This document shows positions 21,379-30,475 of a stretch of DNA of 64,000 nt, one piece after another. The position numbers and the translations under genes are program-made. Within the stretch, counting starts at the first letter, position 1, and every line of letters starts with the position of its first letter. The stretch is from Pseudomonas mendocina (lineage in GTDB: Bacteria; Pseudomonadota; Gammaproteobacteria; Pseudomonadales; Pseudomonadaceae). The notes beneath the pieces were generated by a model. The model had not been told where the DNA came from. It ran no database searches and worked only from the letters and a program-made list of their open reading frames with translations. The stretch spans positions 3,410,001-3,474,000 of the forward strand of contig NZ_CP027657.1 in the NCBI RefSeq assembly GCF_003008615.1. The letters are read 5' to 3'.

Positions 21379-21416
21379 AAACGAAAACGGCAGCCATTGG
21401 GCTGCCGTTTTCGTTT
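21379..21416. terminator. Bidirectional terminator
   Basis: AAACGAAAACGGCAGCC pairs perfectly with GGCTGCCGTTTTCGTTT around a 4-base loop, between convergent genes. Confidence 0.9.
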
Positions 21417-21429
21417 GTTTCTCCAGGCC

Positions 21430-22593
21430 TTAGAGCGGCAGGCCTGCCTTGATTCGATACTGGTTTCGTACCGGGTTGGCGTACTGCAGGATCAGATAGG
21501 GCTTCTGCTCAGCACTGCAGGCGGCCAGACGCTTGCGCCATTCGGCTTCGGCCTTGCTCAGTTCGGCAGCGGCGAACAGTTCGGAGGCTGCCGGTACGCC
21601 GAGATCGGCTTCGCGTCCTTCCCACATGGCATAGGCCAGGTAGTGCACCGGGAACAGACGATACTGGCCGAGGATATGGCGATCCAGGGCTTGTGCCAGT
21701 TGCTTGGTGTCTTCCAGGCCAGCAACCGGTGGGCCGAAGTGCAGGTGCACGCGCCCTTTGTAGCCGGTGATGCCCAAGGCGATGCTGGCATCGTCCTCGC
21801 CTGGTGCCTTGGTATAGCTGCCGGTGGCGGCGCGCACGCTCAGTTCGCGGGCCTTGGCCTGGTCGCAGGGGTCGTATTCGTAGCTGATCGACACCGGGAT
21901 CAGGTTGAGTGAGTCGATCACCTCGGCGAATGGCTCGTCCTTGCGGCTCATGTGGAACATCTTGAGGATGGCCGAATCGGTGCGGTCGTCGCCGTCCTTG
22001 GCCCGGCCTTCGGCCTGCGCGATCCAGATCGATTCGCCATCTTCGCGAATCGAATGGCTGATATAGGCCGAGAGCAGTTGATACGCCGCGAGTTTTTCAC
22101 GGCGTCCGCTGATCGAGCGGTGCACGATGAAACTCTTGTTCAGGCGCATCAGGTCGCTGACGAAGGGACGTTGCAGCAGGTTGTCGCCAATGGCGATACG
22201 CGGCGTCTGCAGGCCGGCATGGTAGACGGCATAGTTGACGAAGGCCGGATCCATGACGATGTCGCGGTGATTGGCCAGGTACAGATAGGCTTTGCCCGGC
22301 TGCAGGTGCTCCAGGCCGGAGTAGCTGATGCCGTCGCTGGCGTGTTCGATGGTGCGATCGATGTAAGGCTCGATCTTCTGCTGCAGGCCGGCGACCGAAT
22401 CGATGCTGGCGAACTCGCTGCGCAGCCGCGCGGCGATCAGCGGCTTGAGCAGCCAGCCCAATGGCCCGGCAAGCCGTGGAAAGCGGAAACGGGTGAGGGT
22501 GCCGAGAAACGCCGGGTCGGCGAGCAGGCGCGCCAACACGGGGCGCACTTCTGCATCGGCATAGGGTCGGATGGCATCGAATGCGCCCATCAT
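21430..22593 (-). CDS. PlsB-like glycerolipid acyltransferase family protein
   Basis: Protein of 387 residues. The region about 90-300 resembles glycerol-3-phosphate/lysophosphatidate acyltransferases, with YLANHRDIVMDPAFVN (His109) as the catalytic motif, then KSFIVHRSISGRREKL, WIAQAEGRAKDG and LIPVSISYEYDPC. The motif spaces His and the second Asp by five residues rather than the usual four (Asp111 is nearer). No membrane helices are evident, so it is probably peripheral to the inner membrane. Acyl donor and acceptor are unknown. Two adjacent Met codons (22593, 22590) are possible starts. Confidence 0.82.
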   Translation of the reverse strand: MMGAFDAIRPYADAEVRPVLARLLADPAFLGTLTRFRFPRLAGPLGWLLKPLIAARLRSEFASIDSVAGLQQKIEPYIDRTIEHASDGISYSGLEHLQPGKAYLYLANHRDIVMDPAFVNYAVYHAGLQTPRIAIGDNLLQRPFVSDLMRLNKSFIVHRSISGRREKLAAYQLLSAYISHSIREDGESIWIAQAEGRAKDGDDRTDSAILKMFHMSRKDEPFAEVIDSLNLIPVSISYEYDPCDQAKARELSVRAATGSYTKAPGEDDASIALGITGYKGRVHLHFGPPVAGLEDTKQLAQALDRHILGQYRLFPVHYLAYAMWEGREADLGVPAASELFAAAELSKAEAEWRKRLAACSAEQKPYLILQYANPVRNQYRIKAGLPL

Positions 22594-22679
22594 GCTCTCT
22601 TGTTGTGAAACGGCTAAGGTTGGGTAACAGGGTCAGCAATAGACCGGCGATTATAACGCCAAGTCACAAGGAGGCCGCG

Positions 22680-22862
22680 ATGCTGGAAAGCGAGTCGTAT
22701 CATTGCCCTTATTGCGGCGAACCGGCCGAGGCGCTGCTCGATCTGTCGGGGGGCGATCAGTCCTATATCGAGGACTGCCCGGTGTGCTGCCGGCCGATCG
22801 AGTTCGAGTTGCGTACGGACGGTGTCGAGTGGGCATTGGAAGTGCGTGCGGAGAACGACTGA
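22680..22862 (+). CDS. CPXCG-motif cysteine-rich protein
   Basis: Small protein of 60 residues, MLESESYHCPYCGEPAEALL, with CPYC near the N-terminus and CPVCC in the middle; the four cysteines probably bind one zinc. AAGGAGG lies just before the start. The stop overlaps the next start (TGATG), so the pair is translated together. The family is widespread in gammaproteobacteria with no assigned role. Confidence 0.85.
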   Translation: MLESESYHCPYCGEPAEALLDLSGGDQSYIEDCPVCCRPIEFELRTDGVEWALEVRAEND

Positions 22863-23122
22863 TGCAACGAATCTACGAGCCGGAAAACCTGCTGGAAGGG
22901 CAATTGCTGGTGGATATGCTGGCCAGCGAAGGCGTCGAAGCGCACCTGCTCGGCCAGCACCTTATCGGGGCGATGGGGGAGTTGCCGGCATGCGGCCTGC
23001 TCGGTTTGGTGGTTAGTGATGTGGATGCCGAACGGGCACGCGTGCTGATCGCTGAGTACAATGCCGCGCAACCTGTGACCGGTGATGAACCGGAGTCTTT
23101 CCAGGGCGTGTTGCTCTGCTGA
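22862..23122 (+). CDS. DUF2007 domain protein (putative signal-transducing protein)
   Basis: Protein of 86 residues, MQRIYEPENLLEGQLLVDML, with the DUF2007 pattern: N-terminal helix, EAHLLGQHLIGAMGELPACG, and the ferredoxin-like strand GLLGLVVSDVDAERA. The start shares one base with the stop of the cysteine-rich gene. Function is not established; the name comes from the family and not from data. Confidence 0.82.
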   Translation: MQRIYEPENLLEGQLLVDMLASEGVEAHLLGQHLIGAMGELPACGLLGLVVSDVDAERARVLIAEYNAAQPVTGDEPESFQGVLLC

Positions 23123-23149
23123 TGCGCCCCCTGCCTGTCGAGTCGTTTC

Positions 23150-23767
23150 ATGTGTGGACGTTATGCCCTGTTCCGCTGGTCGCCTGCTTTTGCCGCGTTG
23201 CCCGGCTTTCCTGTTGGCCAGCAGCCACACTGGAACCTTGCGCCTAACGCTCAGGTGCTGATGCTGCGTGCTGGCGAGAACGGGCCACAGGCCGCAGCGG
23301 CACGCTGGGGGCTGACGCCGGCCTGGCTCAAGGATCTGTCCAAGACTCCGGCTCATGCGCGCGCCGAGACCCTGGCCGAGCAACCGATGTTTCGTGAGCC
23401 TTATCGCCTACGGCGTGCGCTGCTGCCGGCCAATGGTTTCTACGAGTGGCGCGGGGCCACACGCAAGCGGCCGTACTGGATGACCACCGGCGATTCGCTG
23501 ATGTATTTCGCGGCGCTGTGGGAGATTTATCCGGTCAGCGGACATGAATACCTGAGTGTGGCGTTGATCACCCAGGAGGCCGCCACGCTGCGCCGTCCGT
23601 TGATTCTCGATGAGCATGAGCAGGCATTGTGGTTGAGTAGCGATACGCCACCCGAGCAGTTGGCCGCGCTGCTGGCCAAGCCGCAGGTCGCGCTGCGTGA
23701 GCGCGCCCTGGCGACTTTGGTCAACGATCCGAAGCTGGATGCGCCGGAGTGCCTGACTCCGGCTTGA
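23150..23767 (+). CDS. SOS response-associated protein, HMCES/YedK family, divergent active site
   Basis: HMCES/YedK proteins crosslink their N-terminal Cys2 to abasic sites in single-stranded DNA and so protect them. The 205-residue protein begins MCGRY, keeping Cys2 after Met removal, and has the LPANGFYEW motif with Glu99. Two other usual active-site residues differ: the canonical Asn of NARAET is His69 (HARAETL), and the His of HDRMP is missing (TLRRPLIL, 146-153). It is therefore a divergent member; whether it still crosslinks is unclear. No LexA box was seen upstream. Confidence 0.85.
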   Translation: MCGRYALFRWSPAFAALPGFPVGQQPHWNLAPNAQVLMLRAGENGPQAAAARWGLTPAWLKDLSKTPAHARAETLAEQPMFREPYRLRRALLPANGFYEWRGATRKRPYWMTTGDSLMYFAALWEIYPVSGHEYLSVALITQEAATLRRPLILDEHEQALWLSSDTPPEQLAALLAKPQVALRERALATLVNDPKLDAPECLTPA

Positions 23768-23797
23768 GCCTTCGTGGTGGCGCGCGGGTGAAGTCCC

Positions 23798-25948
23798 TTA
23801 CACCTTGAACTGATTGATCAGGCGGCGTTGCTGTTCGGCCAGTTTGGTCAGTTGAGCGCTGGCCTGGCTGGCTTCGTCGGCACCAGCGGCCACCTCGTTG
23901 GCGACCTGGCCGATATTGGTGACGTTGCGGTTGATGTCCTCGGCTACCGCGCTCTGTTCCTCGGCTGCGCTGGCGATCTGGGTGTTCATGTCGTTGATCA
24001 CCGACACTGCCTGGGTGATGGACTCCAGGGATTGAGCGGCTTGATTGGCATGTTCCACGCTGTCGTCGGTCTTGCTCTGGCTCTGTTCCATCACCTTGAC
24101 TACTTCGCGCGTGCCCTGCTGCAACTGCTGGATCATGCTCTGGATTTCTTCGGTGGCCTGCTGGGTCTTCTGCGCCAGGTTGCGCACCTCGTCGGCGACC
24201 ACGGCGAAGCCGCGACCCTGTTCGCCGGCGCGGGCTGCCTCGATAGCCGCATTGAGCGCAAGCAGGTTGGTCTGTTCGGCAATGCCGCGGATGGCGACGA
24301 GGATGGCGTTGATGTTCTCGCTGTCCTTGGCCAGGTTCTGCACCACGCCTACGGCGCGGCCGATCTCGCTGGCCAGTGCGGCGATGGCGGCCGAGGTTTC
24401 CTGCACCACCTGCTTGCCCTGATTGGCCGCGCGGTCGGCGTGGTTGGCTGCTTCTGCAGCGTGAGTGGCGTTGCGTGCGACATCCTGGGCGGTAGCTGTC
24501 ATTTCATGTACCGCTGTGGCGACCAGTTCGATCTCGGCCAACTGCTTTTGCACGCCCTGGTTGGTGCGGATGGCGATGTCGGCGGTGTGCTCGGAAGAGT
24601 CGCTGACTTGCTGCACCGAGGTCACTACGGCGGCGATCATCGACTGCAGTTTGGTCAGGAACGCGTTGAAACCCTGGGCGATCTGCCCCAGCTCGTCCTT
24701 GCGCTCGACCTGCAGGCGTACCGTCAGGTCGCCGTCGCCCTTGGCGATGTCATCGAGCATACCGACCATCTGCCGCAGCGGGCGGGCGATGCCGTAGCCG
24801 ACGAACCAGATCACCAGCAAGCCAAGACCGGCGATCAGCAGGCCCACCAGGGTCATGCCCAAGGTGTCGGCGTCGCGCTGCGTAGCCAGGTCGCCCTGCA
24901 ATTGATGCAGCTCGGCCATCACCGCCTTCAACGGCAAGACCACCATCAGCACCCAGCGGGTGTCGCTCTGGCCAATGTTGAAGCTGAGGAATAGCTCGAT
25001 ATGGCTGTGCTCGGGGTCGTCCTTGGCGTCAATCGAATAGAGCGGCTTGCCGGGTTGCAGCGTGCCGAGATTGCTCACCTCGTTGGCGTCGAGTAGCACC
25101 GTCGCCGGCTCGCCGAGTTTGTCCGGGGTCTTGGTCGAGGCGACCAGACGGCCATTGCTGGCGATCAGAGCCATTTCGCCGGCCCCGTTGTAGAGTTGGG
25201 CGTCGGCCTTGACCAGCAGATCCTGGATGAAATTGACCGCAAGATCCGCACCGGCAATGCCGTGAAACTCGCCATTGACCAGAATGGGTGAGGTGAAGGA
25301 GGCGAGCATGGTCATCTTGCCGCCGACATCGTAAGGGGCCGGATCGATCACGCAGGGGCGTTTGCGTTCTTTGGGGCAGAGGTAGTACTCGCCTGCGCGC
25401 ACGCCGGTCGGCAGCAGCTCCTCGCTTTCGGTTGAGCCAATGGAGTCGATGCCCAGGCTGCCGTCGGCATTGCGATACCACCAGGTAAGGAAGCGGCCGG
25501 TACCGTCGTAGCCGTTTTCCTTGCTGCCGGCATACATGTCGTCGCTGGCGTCGAATGCGTTCGGTTCCCAGCCGATGTAGCTGCCGAGCAGCTTGGGGTT
25601 CTGCGCCGTGGTTTCGTGCACCAGGTTGGCCAGTTCTTCGCGACTGGTACTGAGCAGCGGGCTGCCATTGGTGTCGGTCATACCGAGCATGGCGTTGACC
25701 CGCGCGAGGTCGGCGGTGATCTGTAGAGGCGCTTCCAGTTCTCGCTGGATTTCACTGACTTGCGCCTGAGCCAGTGCAGACAGGCGTTGTTCGATAACCT
25801 GTTCGAGCAGTCCCTGGGTTCGCTCCTGTACCAGTGCCTGGGTTCGCCCACTGGCGAACAGCGCGTAGAGCACCAAGGCCACGACCACCGCCAGCACACT
25901 GGCACCTGCTAGGAACGCGACGGAAAACTGGATCGACTTGAACTTCAT
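23798..25948 (-). CDS. Methyl-accepting chemotaxis protein with dCache sensor
   Basis: Chemoreceptor of 716 residues. TM1 is at about 10-31, a periplasmic double-Cache domain at about 35-365 ([47 protein letters not shown]), TM2 at about 366-386, then HAMP, and the cytoplasmic signalling hairpin with tip [16 protein letters not shown] near residue 555. Two cysteines sit close together in the sensor ([14 protein letters not shown]) and could form a disulfide. It ends without a CheR-binding pentapeptide. Signals pass through CheA/CheW to the flagellar motor. The ligand is not predicted. Confidence 0.94.
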   Translation of the reverse strand: MKFKSIQFSVAFLAGASVLAVVVALVLYALFASGRTQALVQERTQGLLEQVIEQRLSALAQAQVSEIQRELEAPLQITADLARVNAMLGMTDTNGSPLLSTSREELANLVHETTAQNPKLLGSYIGWEPNAFDASDDMYAGSKENGYDGTGRFLTWWYRNADGSLGIDSIGSTESEELLPTGVRAGEYYLCPKERKRPCVIDPAPYDVGGKMTMLASFTSPILVNGEFHGIAGADLAVNFIQDLLVKADAQLYNGAGEMALIASNGRLVASTKTPDKLGEPATVLLDANEVSNLGTLQPGKPLYSIDAKDDPEHSHIELFLSFNIGQSDTRWVLMVVLPLKAVMAELHQLQGDLATQRDADTLGMTLVGLLIAGLGLLVIWFVGYGIARPLRQMVGMLDDIAKGDGDLTVRLQVERKDELGQIAQGFNAFLTKLQSMIAAVVTSVQQVSDSSEHTADIAIRTNQGVQKQLAEIELVATAVHEMTATAQDVARNATHAAEAANHADRAANQGKQVVQETSAAIAALASEIGRAVGVVQNLAKDSENINAILVAIRGIAEQTNLLALNAAIEAARAGEQGRGFAVVADEVRNLAQKTQQATEEIQSMIQQLQQGTREVVKVMEQSQSKTDDSVEHANQAAQSLESITQAVSVINDMNTQIASAAEEQSAVAEDINRNVTNIGQVANEVAAGADEASQASAQLTKLAEQQRRLINQFKV

Positions 25949-26142
25949 GAGAACTCCCGGGCGCAGAGTGGCCTGTCACGGGATATCGGCAGTGACAGGC
26001 TAAAACCTTAATGGGCTGGTGCTAACGAGCAGGCTGGTGTCGTATTCAGCAAAGATGGCGCACAGCCATCGCGCAAGTGGCGCTGTTGCTCGTGTTGCGG
26101 GGGCGGCCTAGCATAGGGCGTCCGATTCAAGGAGATGGCTCG

Positions 26143-26964
26143 ATGAGCAAGATTCTTTATCTGAATGGCCTGGTGGCTGCCCTGCTGCTGGCTGGCTGCC
26201 AGGCCGTGAACACCACCAGTGGGGGCGCGGTTGGCGTTGAGCGCAAGCAGTACATGTTCAGCATGCTGTCAGCCGAAGAAGTCAATCAGATGTATGCGCA
26301 GTCCTATCAGCAGACATTGAGCGAGGCGTCGAGCAAGGGGGTGTTGGACAAGACCAGCGCCAACGCCAAGCGTCTGCAGGCCATCGCCGGTCGTCTGATC
26401 CCGCAGGCACCGCGTTTTCGCCCGGATGCCGCCAACTGGCAGTGGGAGGTCAACCTGATCAAGAGCCCGGAGCTCAATGCCAATTGCGGTCCGGGCGGCA
26501 AGATCATCTTCTACAGCGGCATCATTGAGCAGCTGAAACTGACCGACGATGAAATCGCCGCGATCATGGGCCATGAAATGGCGCATGCCCTGCGTGAGCA
26601 CAGCCGTGAGGCGATGTCCAAGGCTTATGGCATTCAGGTCGCCAAGCAGGGGGCTGGCGCGTTGCTCGGTCTGGGCGAAAGCGGCATGGCATTGGCCGAT
26701 ACCTTGGTGCAGTACAGCCTGACGTACCCCAACAGCCGTGGTAACGAGAACGAGGCCGATCTGATCGGCCTGGAGCTGGCTGCCCGCGCGGGCTACGACC
26801 CGAATGCGGCCATCAGCCTGTGGCAGAAAATGGAGGCGGCCGGTGGTGGCGCTCCCCCCGAGTTCATGAGTACGCACCCGTCATCCAGCAGCCGCATCGC
26901 CTCGCTGCAGGCGGCCATTCCCAAGGTGATGCCGTTGTACGAGCAGGCCAAGGCTGGGCGTTGA
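26143..26964 (+). CDS. M48 family metalloprotease lipoprotein (LoiP-like)
   Basis: Periplasmic, membrane-anchored zinc protease of 273 residues. The lipobox LLAGC gives Cys19 as the lipidation site. The catalytic motif HEMAH (144-148) provides two zinc ligands and Glu145; the third is the Glu of ENEADLIG (about 206). The C-terminal FMSTHPSSSSRIASL is a family signature. AAGGAGA precedes the ATG at 26143. Relatives (LoiP, BepA) take part in outer-membrane protein quality control. Substrates are unknown here. Confidence 0.92.
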   Translation: MSKILYLNGLVAALLLAGCQAVNTTSGGAVGVERKQYMFSMLSAEEVNQMYAQSYQQTLSEASSKGVLDKTSANAKRLQAIAGRLIPQAPRFRPDAANWQWEVNLIKSPELNANCGPGGKIIFYSGIIEQLKLTDDEIAAIMGHEMAHALREHSREAMSKAYGIQVAKQGAGALLGLGESGMALADTLVQYSLTYPNSRGNENEADLIGLELAARAGYDPNAAISLWQKMEAAGGGAPPEFMSTHPSSSSRIASLQAAIPKVMPLYEQAKAGR

Positions 26965-26979
26965 GTTCGAGGACATGAA

Positions 26980-27012
26980 AACGGCGCGGCGTGATGGTCA
27001 CGGCGCGCCGTT
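26980..27012. terminator. Hairpin between convergent M48 and SnoaL-like genes
   Basis: AACGGCGCG (26980-26988) pairs with CGCGCCGTT (27004-27012). A stretch of A precedes it but there is no clear T-tract on the plus strand, so it terminates best in the minus direction. Confidence 0.6.
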
Positions 27013-27018
27013 GGTGTT

Positions 27019-27462
27019 TCAGGGCAGGGCTTTTTCGGCGAAGGGGCGAGTTTCCAGACCCAGCTGGGAACGAAAGCTTTCCATGTCGAACATGGTGCAG
27101 ATTTCCTGAATCTCGTTGCCCGGGTTCAATGTCCAGAAAGCCATGGCTGAAATACTCAGTACCTTGTCGCTGGGAGGGTAACCCAGCGCGGGCTTCTGAA
27201 TGGTGCCGATCAAGGTGCTCCAGGTGACCACCTTGTAGCCTTCGGCGATGCATTCCTCGATCACCACCTGCAGATCCGGCATTGCATGACGGATGTCCTG
27301 CACCATCTGGGTAAAGCCGGCGCTGCCTATCGGGTGGCCGATGAACGAACTCTTGTAGAGAAAATCACGGCTGTGCAGTTGCTCGGCCAGAGCCAGACGG
27401 CCTTTGTTCCATGTCAGGTCGATGTGCTGGCACACCACCTTCTTGCGATCATCCAGCGACAT
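27019..27462 (-). CDS. SnoaL-like (NTF2-fold) ester-cyclase family protein
   Basis: Cytoplasmic protein of 147 residues with the cone-shaped alpha+beta fold of SnoaL-like proteins: an N-terminal helix (KKVVCQHIDLTWNKGR), the GFTQMVQDIRHAMPDLQVVIEE segment broken by the strand VVTWSTL, and a C-terminal strand WTLNPGNEIQEICTMFD. CAGGAGGG precedes the start. The family includes polyketide cyclases and many uncharacterised enzymes; the substrate cannot be inferred. Confidence 0.78.
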   Translation of the reverse strand: MSLDDRKKVVCQHIDLTWNKGRLALAEQLHSRDFLYKSSFIGHPIGSAGFTQMVQDIRHAMPDLQVVIEECIAEGYKVVTWSTLIGTIQKPALGYPPSDKVLSISAMAFWTLNPGNEIQEICTMFDMESFRSQLGLETRPFAEKALP

Positions 27463-27573
27463 CTTGCCCTCCTGACTGCGGGCCTGAACTGCGTGATATG
27501 GCGCGCACTTTAGCAGCAGGCAGGAGGGGGCTGGGATTGGCCGAAATGCCAGGCGGTTGGCGTCAGCGCTACG

Positions 27574-28158
27574 TCAGATCAAGCCACTCAGTTTCATCGC
27601 CTGGTAGCCGGCATAGACTGCCAAGGCGGCGAAGGCACAGGCAGCCAGGCGACGGATCAAGGTCAACGGCAGGCGTTCGGCGGCGAAGTTACCCGCCAGT
27701 ACCACCGGTACGTTGGCCAGCAGCATCCCCAGCGTGGTGCCGATCACCACCAGGACGAAGTGTGGGTACTGCGCAGCCAGCATGACGGTAGCGACCTGAG
27801 TCTTGTCGCCCATCTCGGCGAGGAAGAAGGCGATCAGGGTAGTGAGGAAGGGGCCGTATTTCTTCAGCCCTGACTCTTCATCGTCGTCCAGCTTGTCCGG
27901 AACCAGTGTCCAGGCCGCCACGGCGACGAAGCTGGCCGCGAGGATCCAGCTCAGTGTGGCTGGCGAGAAGAAGCCGGCAACCCAGTTGCCAATGGCGCCT
28001 GCCGCAAAGTGGTTGGCCAGGGTGGCGACGACGATGCCCCAGATGATCGGCCAGGGCCGGCGAAAACGGGCGGCCAGCAGTAGAGCGAGCAATTGGGTCT
28101 TATCGCCGATTTCGGCGAGAGCCACGATGAAGGTGGGGACGAACAGGGATTCCAGCAT
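27574..28158 (-). CDS. GDT1/TMEM165 family cation exporter (putative Mn2+ exporter)
   Basis: Inner-membrane protein of 194 residues with six helices in two homologous halves, each with the signature acidic motif: EIGDKTQ (16-22) and EMGDKTQ (115-121). Family members (MneA of Vibrio, MneP of Gram-positives by role, human TMEM165) export Mn2+ or Ca2+. The leader carries a yybP-ykoY manganese riboswitch, which supports Mn2+ export as the job here. TAGGAAA precedes the ATG and lies next to the switching helix. Confidence 0.93.
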   Translation of the reverse strand: MLESLFVPTFIVALAEIGDKTQLLALLLAARFRRPWPIIWGIVVATLANHFAAGAIGNWVAGFFSPATLSWILAASFVAVAAWTLVPDKLDDDEESGLKKYGPFLTTLIAFFLAEMGDKTQVATVMLAAQYPHFVLVVIGTTLGMLLANVPVVLAGNFAAERLPLTLIRRLAACAFAALAVYAGYQAMKLSGLI

Positions 28159-28171
28159 CAGGTTTCCTAAA

Positions 28172-28362
28172 GGGGCGGGTCAACACGGCTTATGACACGA
28201 ACTACCTTCCCGCCCCGGGTGAGGTTGTACGTGTCATAGGTCTTGTCAAACCGCAGGCCTCTCTAGGTAGGCCTTGGGTCGCATGCGCCATGCTCTGCGG
28301 AGCAAGTGTGTTGACGCATACCGGGCGAGCAGGGCGCTCGCGGGAGACTACTCCCCTAGGAC
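28172..28362 (-). promoter_or_regulatory. yybP-ykoY manganese riboswitch with expression platform
   Basis: Read on the minus strand, the leader contains CCTAGGGGAGTAGTCTCCC (near 28360-28342), CGTCAACACACTTG further down, then GCGGTTTGACAAGACC before the platform. These match the conserved GGGGAGUAG and GUCAACA segments of the yybP-ykoY aptamer, which binds Mn2+. Downstream are two helices that cannot coexist: 28230-28238 with 28191-28199 (TATGACACG/CGTGTCATA), and 28209-28216 with 28172-28179 (GGGGCGGG/CCCGCCCC). The second ends beside the Shine-Dalgarno, so it can hide the ribosome site or stop transcription. Confidence 0.85.
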
Positions 28363-28404
28363 GGGCGCAATTGTGCCCAAGCGCTGCGCTGGGATCAACC
28401 CCAA

Positions 28405-29400
28405 TTAGCGGCGTGCGCCGTAGATGCGAAACCCATCGGCCTCGGCCAATGTTCGGCAGGGGCCGAGGTGGCGCTCGATCAGCGGCGGGTATTTCAGGAA
28501 GCTGTTGGCCACCAGGCGCAACTCGCCACCTTTGACCAGATGGCGTGCTGCCTGGGTTAGCAGGTTTTCGCTGGCCTGGTAGTCGGTGTGTACGCCCTGG
28601 TGGAACGGCGGGTTGCTGATGATGGCGCTCAATCCTTCTGGCGCCGACTCGATTCCGGAACCGGCGATCAGGTTGGCCGTCAGGCCGTTGCGCTCGAGGG
28701 TCAGGCGGCTGCTCTCCAGGGCGAAGGCATCGACATCCAGCAGGCTCAGTTCGCTGCCTGGGTAACGCCGTTTGAGCGCAGCGCCGAGTACACCCGCACC
28801 GCAACCGAAATCCAGCAGGTGGCCGCTTGGCAGGCCATCCAGGTGCTCCAGCAGCAGCGCGCTGCCGCGATCCAGGCGGCCATGGGCAAATACGCCGGGC
28901 AGGGTGACGATCTCCAGCTCCCCATCGGCCAGCTGCAGCGGGTAAGTCTGGGCCAGGGCATGCAGGTCGGGCACCGGCGGCGCCTGTTCAACCTCGACGC
29001 ACCAGAGTTGGCAATGCCGCGCGCTGTCGAGTTTGCGTGGTTTGCCATAGATGGCCAACTGTTTCGCTGCACGCTCGATACCGCCACGTTTTTCGCCGAC
29101 CAGATACAGCGGCTTGCCGGTCAGGCGAGAGGCCAGGGCTTGCAGCAGGTAATCGGTCAGTTCGCGTGACTTGGGCAGGAACAGCACGGCAGCGCGATAG
29201 CCGCCCTCCGGCATACGCGTGTCGAACTCGCTGCGTCCGGCAAAGCGCGTGGCAAGCAAGGCTTGATTGCCCGCATGCCAATTCCAGCCATGTGCCTGCG
29301 GCAGTGCGCCAAGCAAGTCATCTGCAGGCAGGCCCGCCAGCAGCAACTCGCCATCGAACAGCTCGGCCTGGCGCAGGAGAACGTCGCTTCGAGGATCCAT
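28405..29400 (-). CDS. rsmC: 16S rRNA (guanine1207-N2)-methyltransferase RsmC
   Basis: Methylates G1207 of 16S rRNA with SAM. The 331-residue protein has two related halves: an N-terminal pseudo-domain (about 1-160) and a C-terminal catalytic Rossmann domain with SAM motif [15 protein letters not shown] and the catalytic [15 protein letters not shown]. This two-domain form is typical of RsmC rather than RlmG. The gap downstream to the GDT1 gene on the same strand holds the Mn2+ riboswitch. Confidence 0.9.
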   Translation of the reverse strand: MDPRSDVLLRQAELFDGELLLAGLPADDLLGALPQAHGWNWHAGNQALLATRFAGRSEFDTRMPEGGYRAAVLFLPKSRELTDYLLQALASRLTGKPLYLVGEKRGGIERAAKQLAIYGKPRKLDSARHCQLWCVEVEQAPPVPDLHALAQTYPLQLADGELEIVTLPGVFAHGRLDRGSALLLEHLDGLPSGHLLDFGCGAGVLGAALKRRYPGSELSLLDVDAFALESSRLTLERNGLTANLIAGSGIESAPEGLSAIISNPPFHQGVHTDYQASENLLTQAARHLVKGGELRLVANSFLKYPPLIERHLGPCRTLAEADGFRIYGARR

Positions 29401-29430
29401 GGTGGTACCTGCCTGAAAAAGCTGCGCAGC

Positions 29431-30396
29431 TTACCCGACGACTCGCCGTGGCGCACCGGCGAAGAAGCCTGCGGCATTTTCCACCACCTGCCCGACGATA
29501 CGTTGGCGTGCTTCCTGGCTGCCCCAGGCGCTGTGTGGGGTGACGATCAGGCGTGGAATGTCGGCTGCCAGCAATGGGTTGCCGTCCTTTGGCGGTTCTT
29601 GCAGCAGCACATCAGTAGCGGCGCCAGCCAGATGGCCGTTGCGCAAGGCACTGGCCAGCGCCTGCTCGTCGACCAGGCCACCACGCGCGGTGTTGATCAG
29701 GAACGCGCGCGGTTTCATCAGGGCCAGTTCAGCGGCGCCAATCAGGTTGCGCGTTTGCTCGTTGAGCGGGCAATGCAGGGTCAGTGCATCGACCTGCGGT
29801 AACAGTTCGTGCAGCGGCAGGCGGTCAGCACGCGCTGGTCGACCGGGCAGTTGACCGAGCAGCACGCGCATGCCGAAGGCTTCAGCCAGGCGCGCGACGG
29901 CACCGCCCAGTTCGCCGTGGCCGAGCATGCCCAGGGTCTTGCCTTCGAGCTCGACGATGGGGTGATCGAGCAGGCAGAACTGATTGGCCTGTTGCCAGCG
30001 ACCGGCAGCGATGTCGCGTTGATAGTCGGGCAGGCGCGTGGCCAGGGCCAGCAACAGCATCAGCGTATGTTGTGCCACGGATGGGGTGCCGTAGCCCTGG
30101 CAGTTGCAGACGGTCACGCCGTGGGCGCTGGCGGCTTTGAGGTCGATATTGTTGGTGCCGGTGGCGGTCACCAGCACCAGTTTCAATTCGGGGCAGGCGG
30201 CGAAAGTCGCGGCATCCAGCGGCACCTTGTTGCTGATGGCGACCTGTGCACCTTGCAGGCGTTCGGCGACCTGATCCGGACGCGTGTGCGCGTGCAGGGT
30301 CAGCTCGGTGAAGGCCTGATGCAGCGGTTGCATGTCGAGGTCGCCAAGGTCGAGGGAGGCGTGATCGAGGAACACGGCGCGTGGGCTATTGCTCAT
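29431..30396 (-). CDS. hprA: D-2-hydroxyacid dehydrogenase (glycerate dehydrogenase / hydroxypyruvate reductase)
   Basis: NAD(P)-dependent reductase of 321 residues, probably reducing hydroxypyruvate or glyoxylate. The Rossmann motif is GMLGHGELGGAVARLAEAFG (Gly-rich loop GHGELG). The catalytic Arg lies in INTARGGLVDE, the Glu in the DVLLQEPP region and the His in LIVTPHSAWGS. The start at 30396 matches the family N-terminus (MSNSPRAVFLDHASLD). It diverges from the LysE exporter with 79 bases between. Confidence 0.86.
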   Translation of the reverse strand: MSNSPRAVFLDHASLDLGDLDMQPLHQAFTELTLHAHTRPDQVAERLQGAQVAISNKVPLDAATFAACPELKLVLVTATGTNNIDLKAASAHGVTVCNCQGYGTPSVAQHTLMLLLALATRLPDYQRDIAAGRWQQANQFCLLDHPIVELEGKTLGMLGHGELGGAVARLAEAFGMRVLLGQLPGRPARADRLPLHELLPQVDALTLHCPLNEQTRNLIGAAELALMKPRAFLINTARGGLVDEQALASALRNGHLAGAATDVLLQEPPKDGNPLLAADIPRLIVTPHSAWGSQEARQRIVGQVVENAAGFFAGAPRRVVG

Positions 30397-30475
30397 CAGC
30401 TGTACCTTTTCGCAGGAGGGACGCAGGAGTAGATTGGCGAGCCTATCAGACCTTCCATGTCGATGCGGAGCCACC

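Noticed and set aside
23123..23149. LexA operator before the HMCES/YedK gene
   Set aside because: No CTG-N10-CAG palindrome in the gap.
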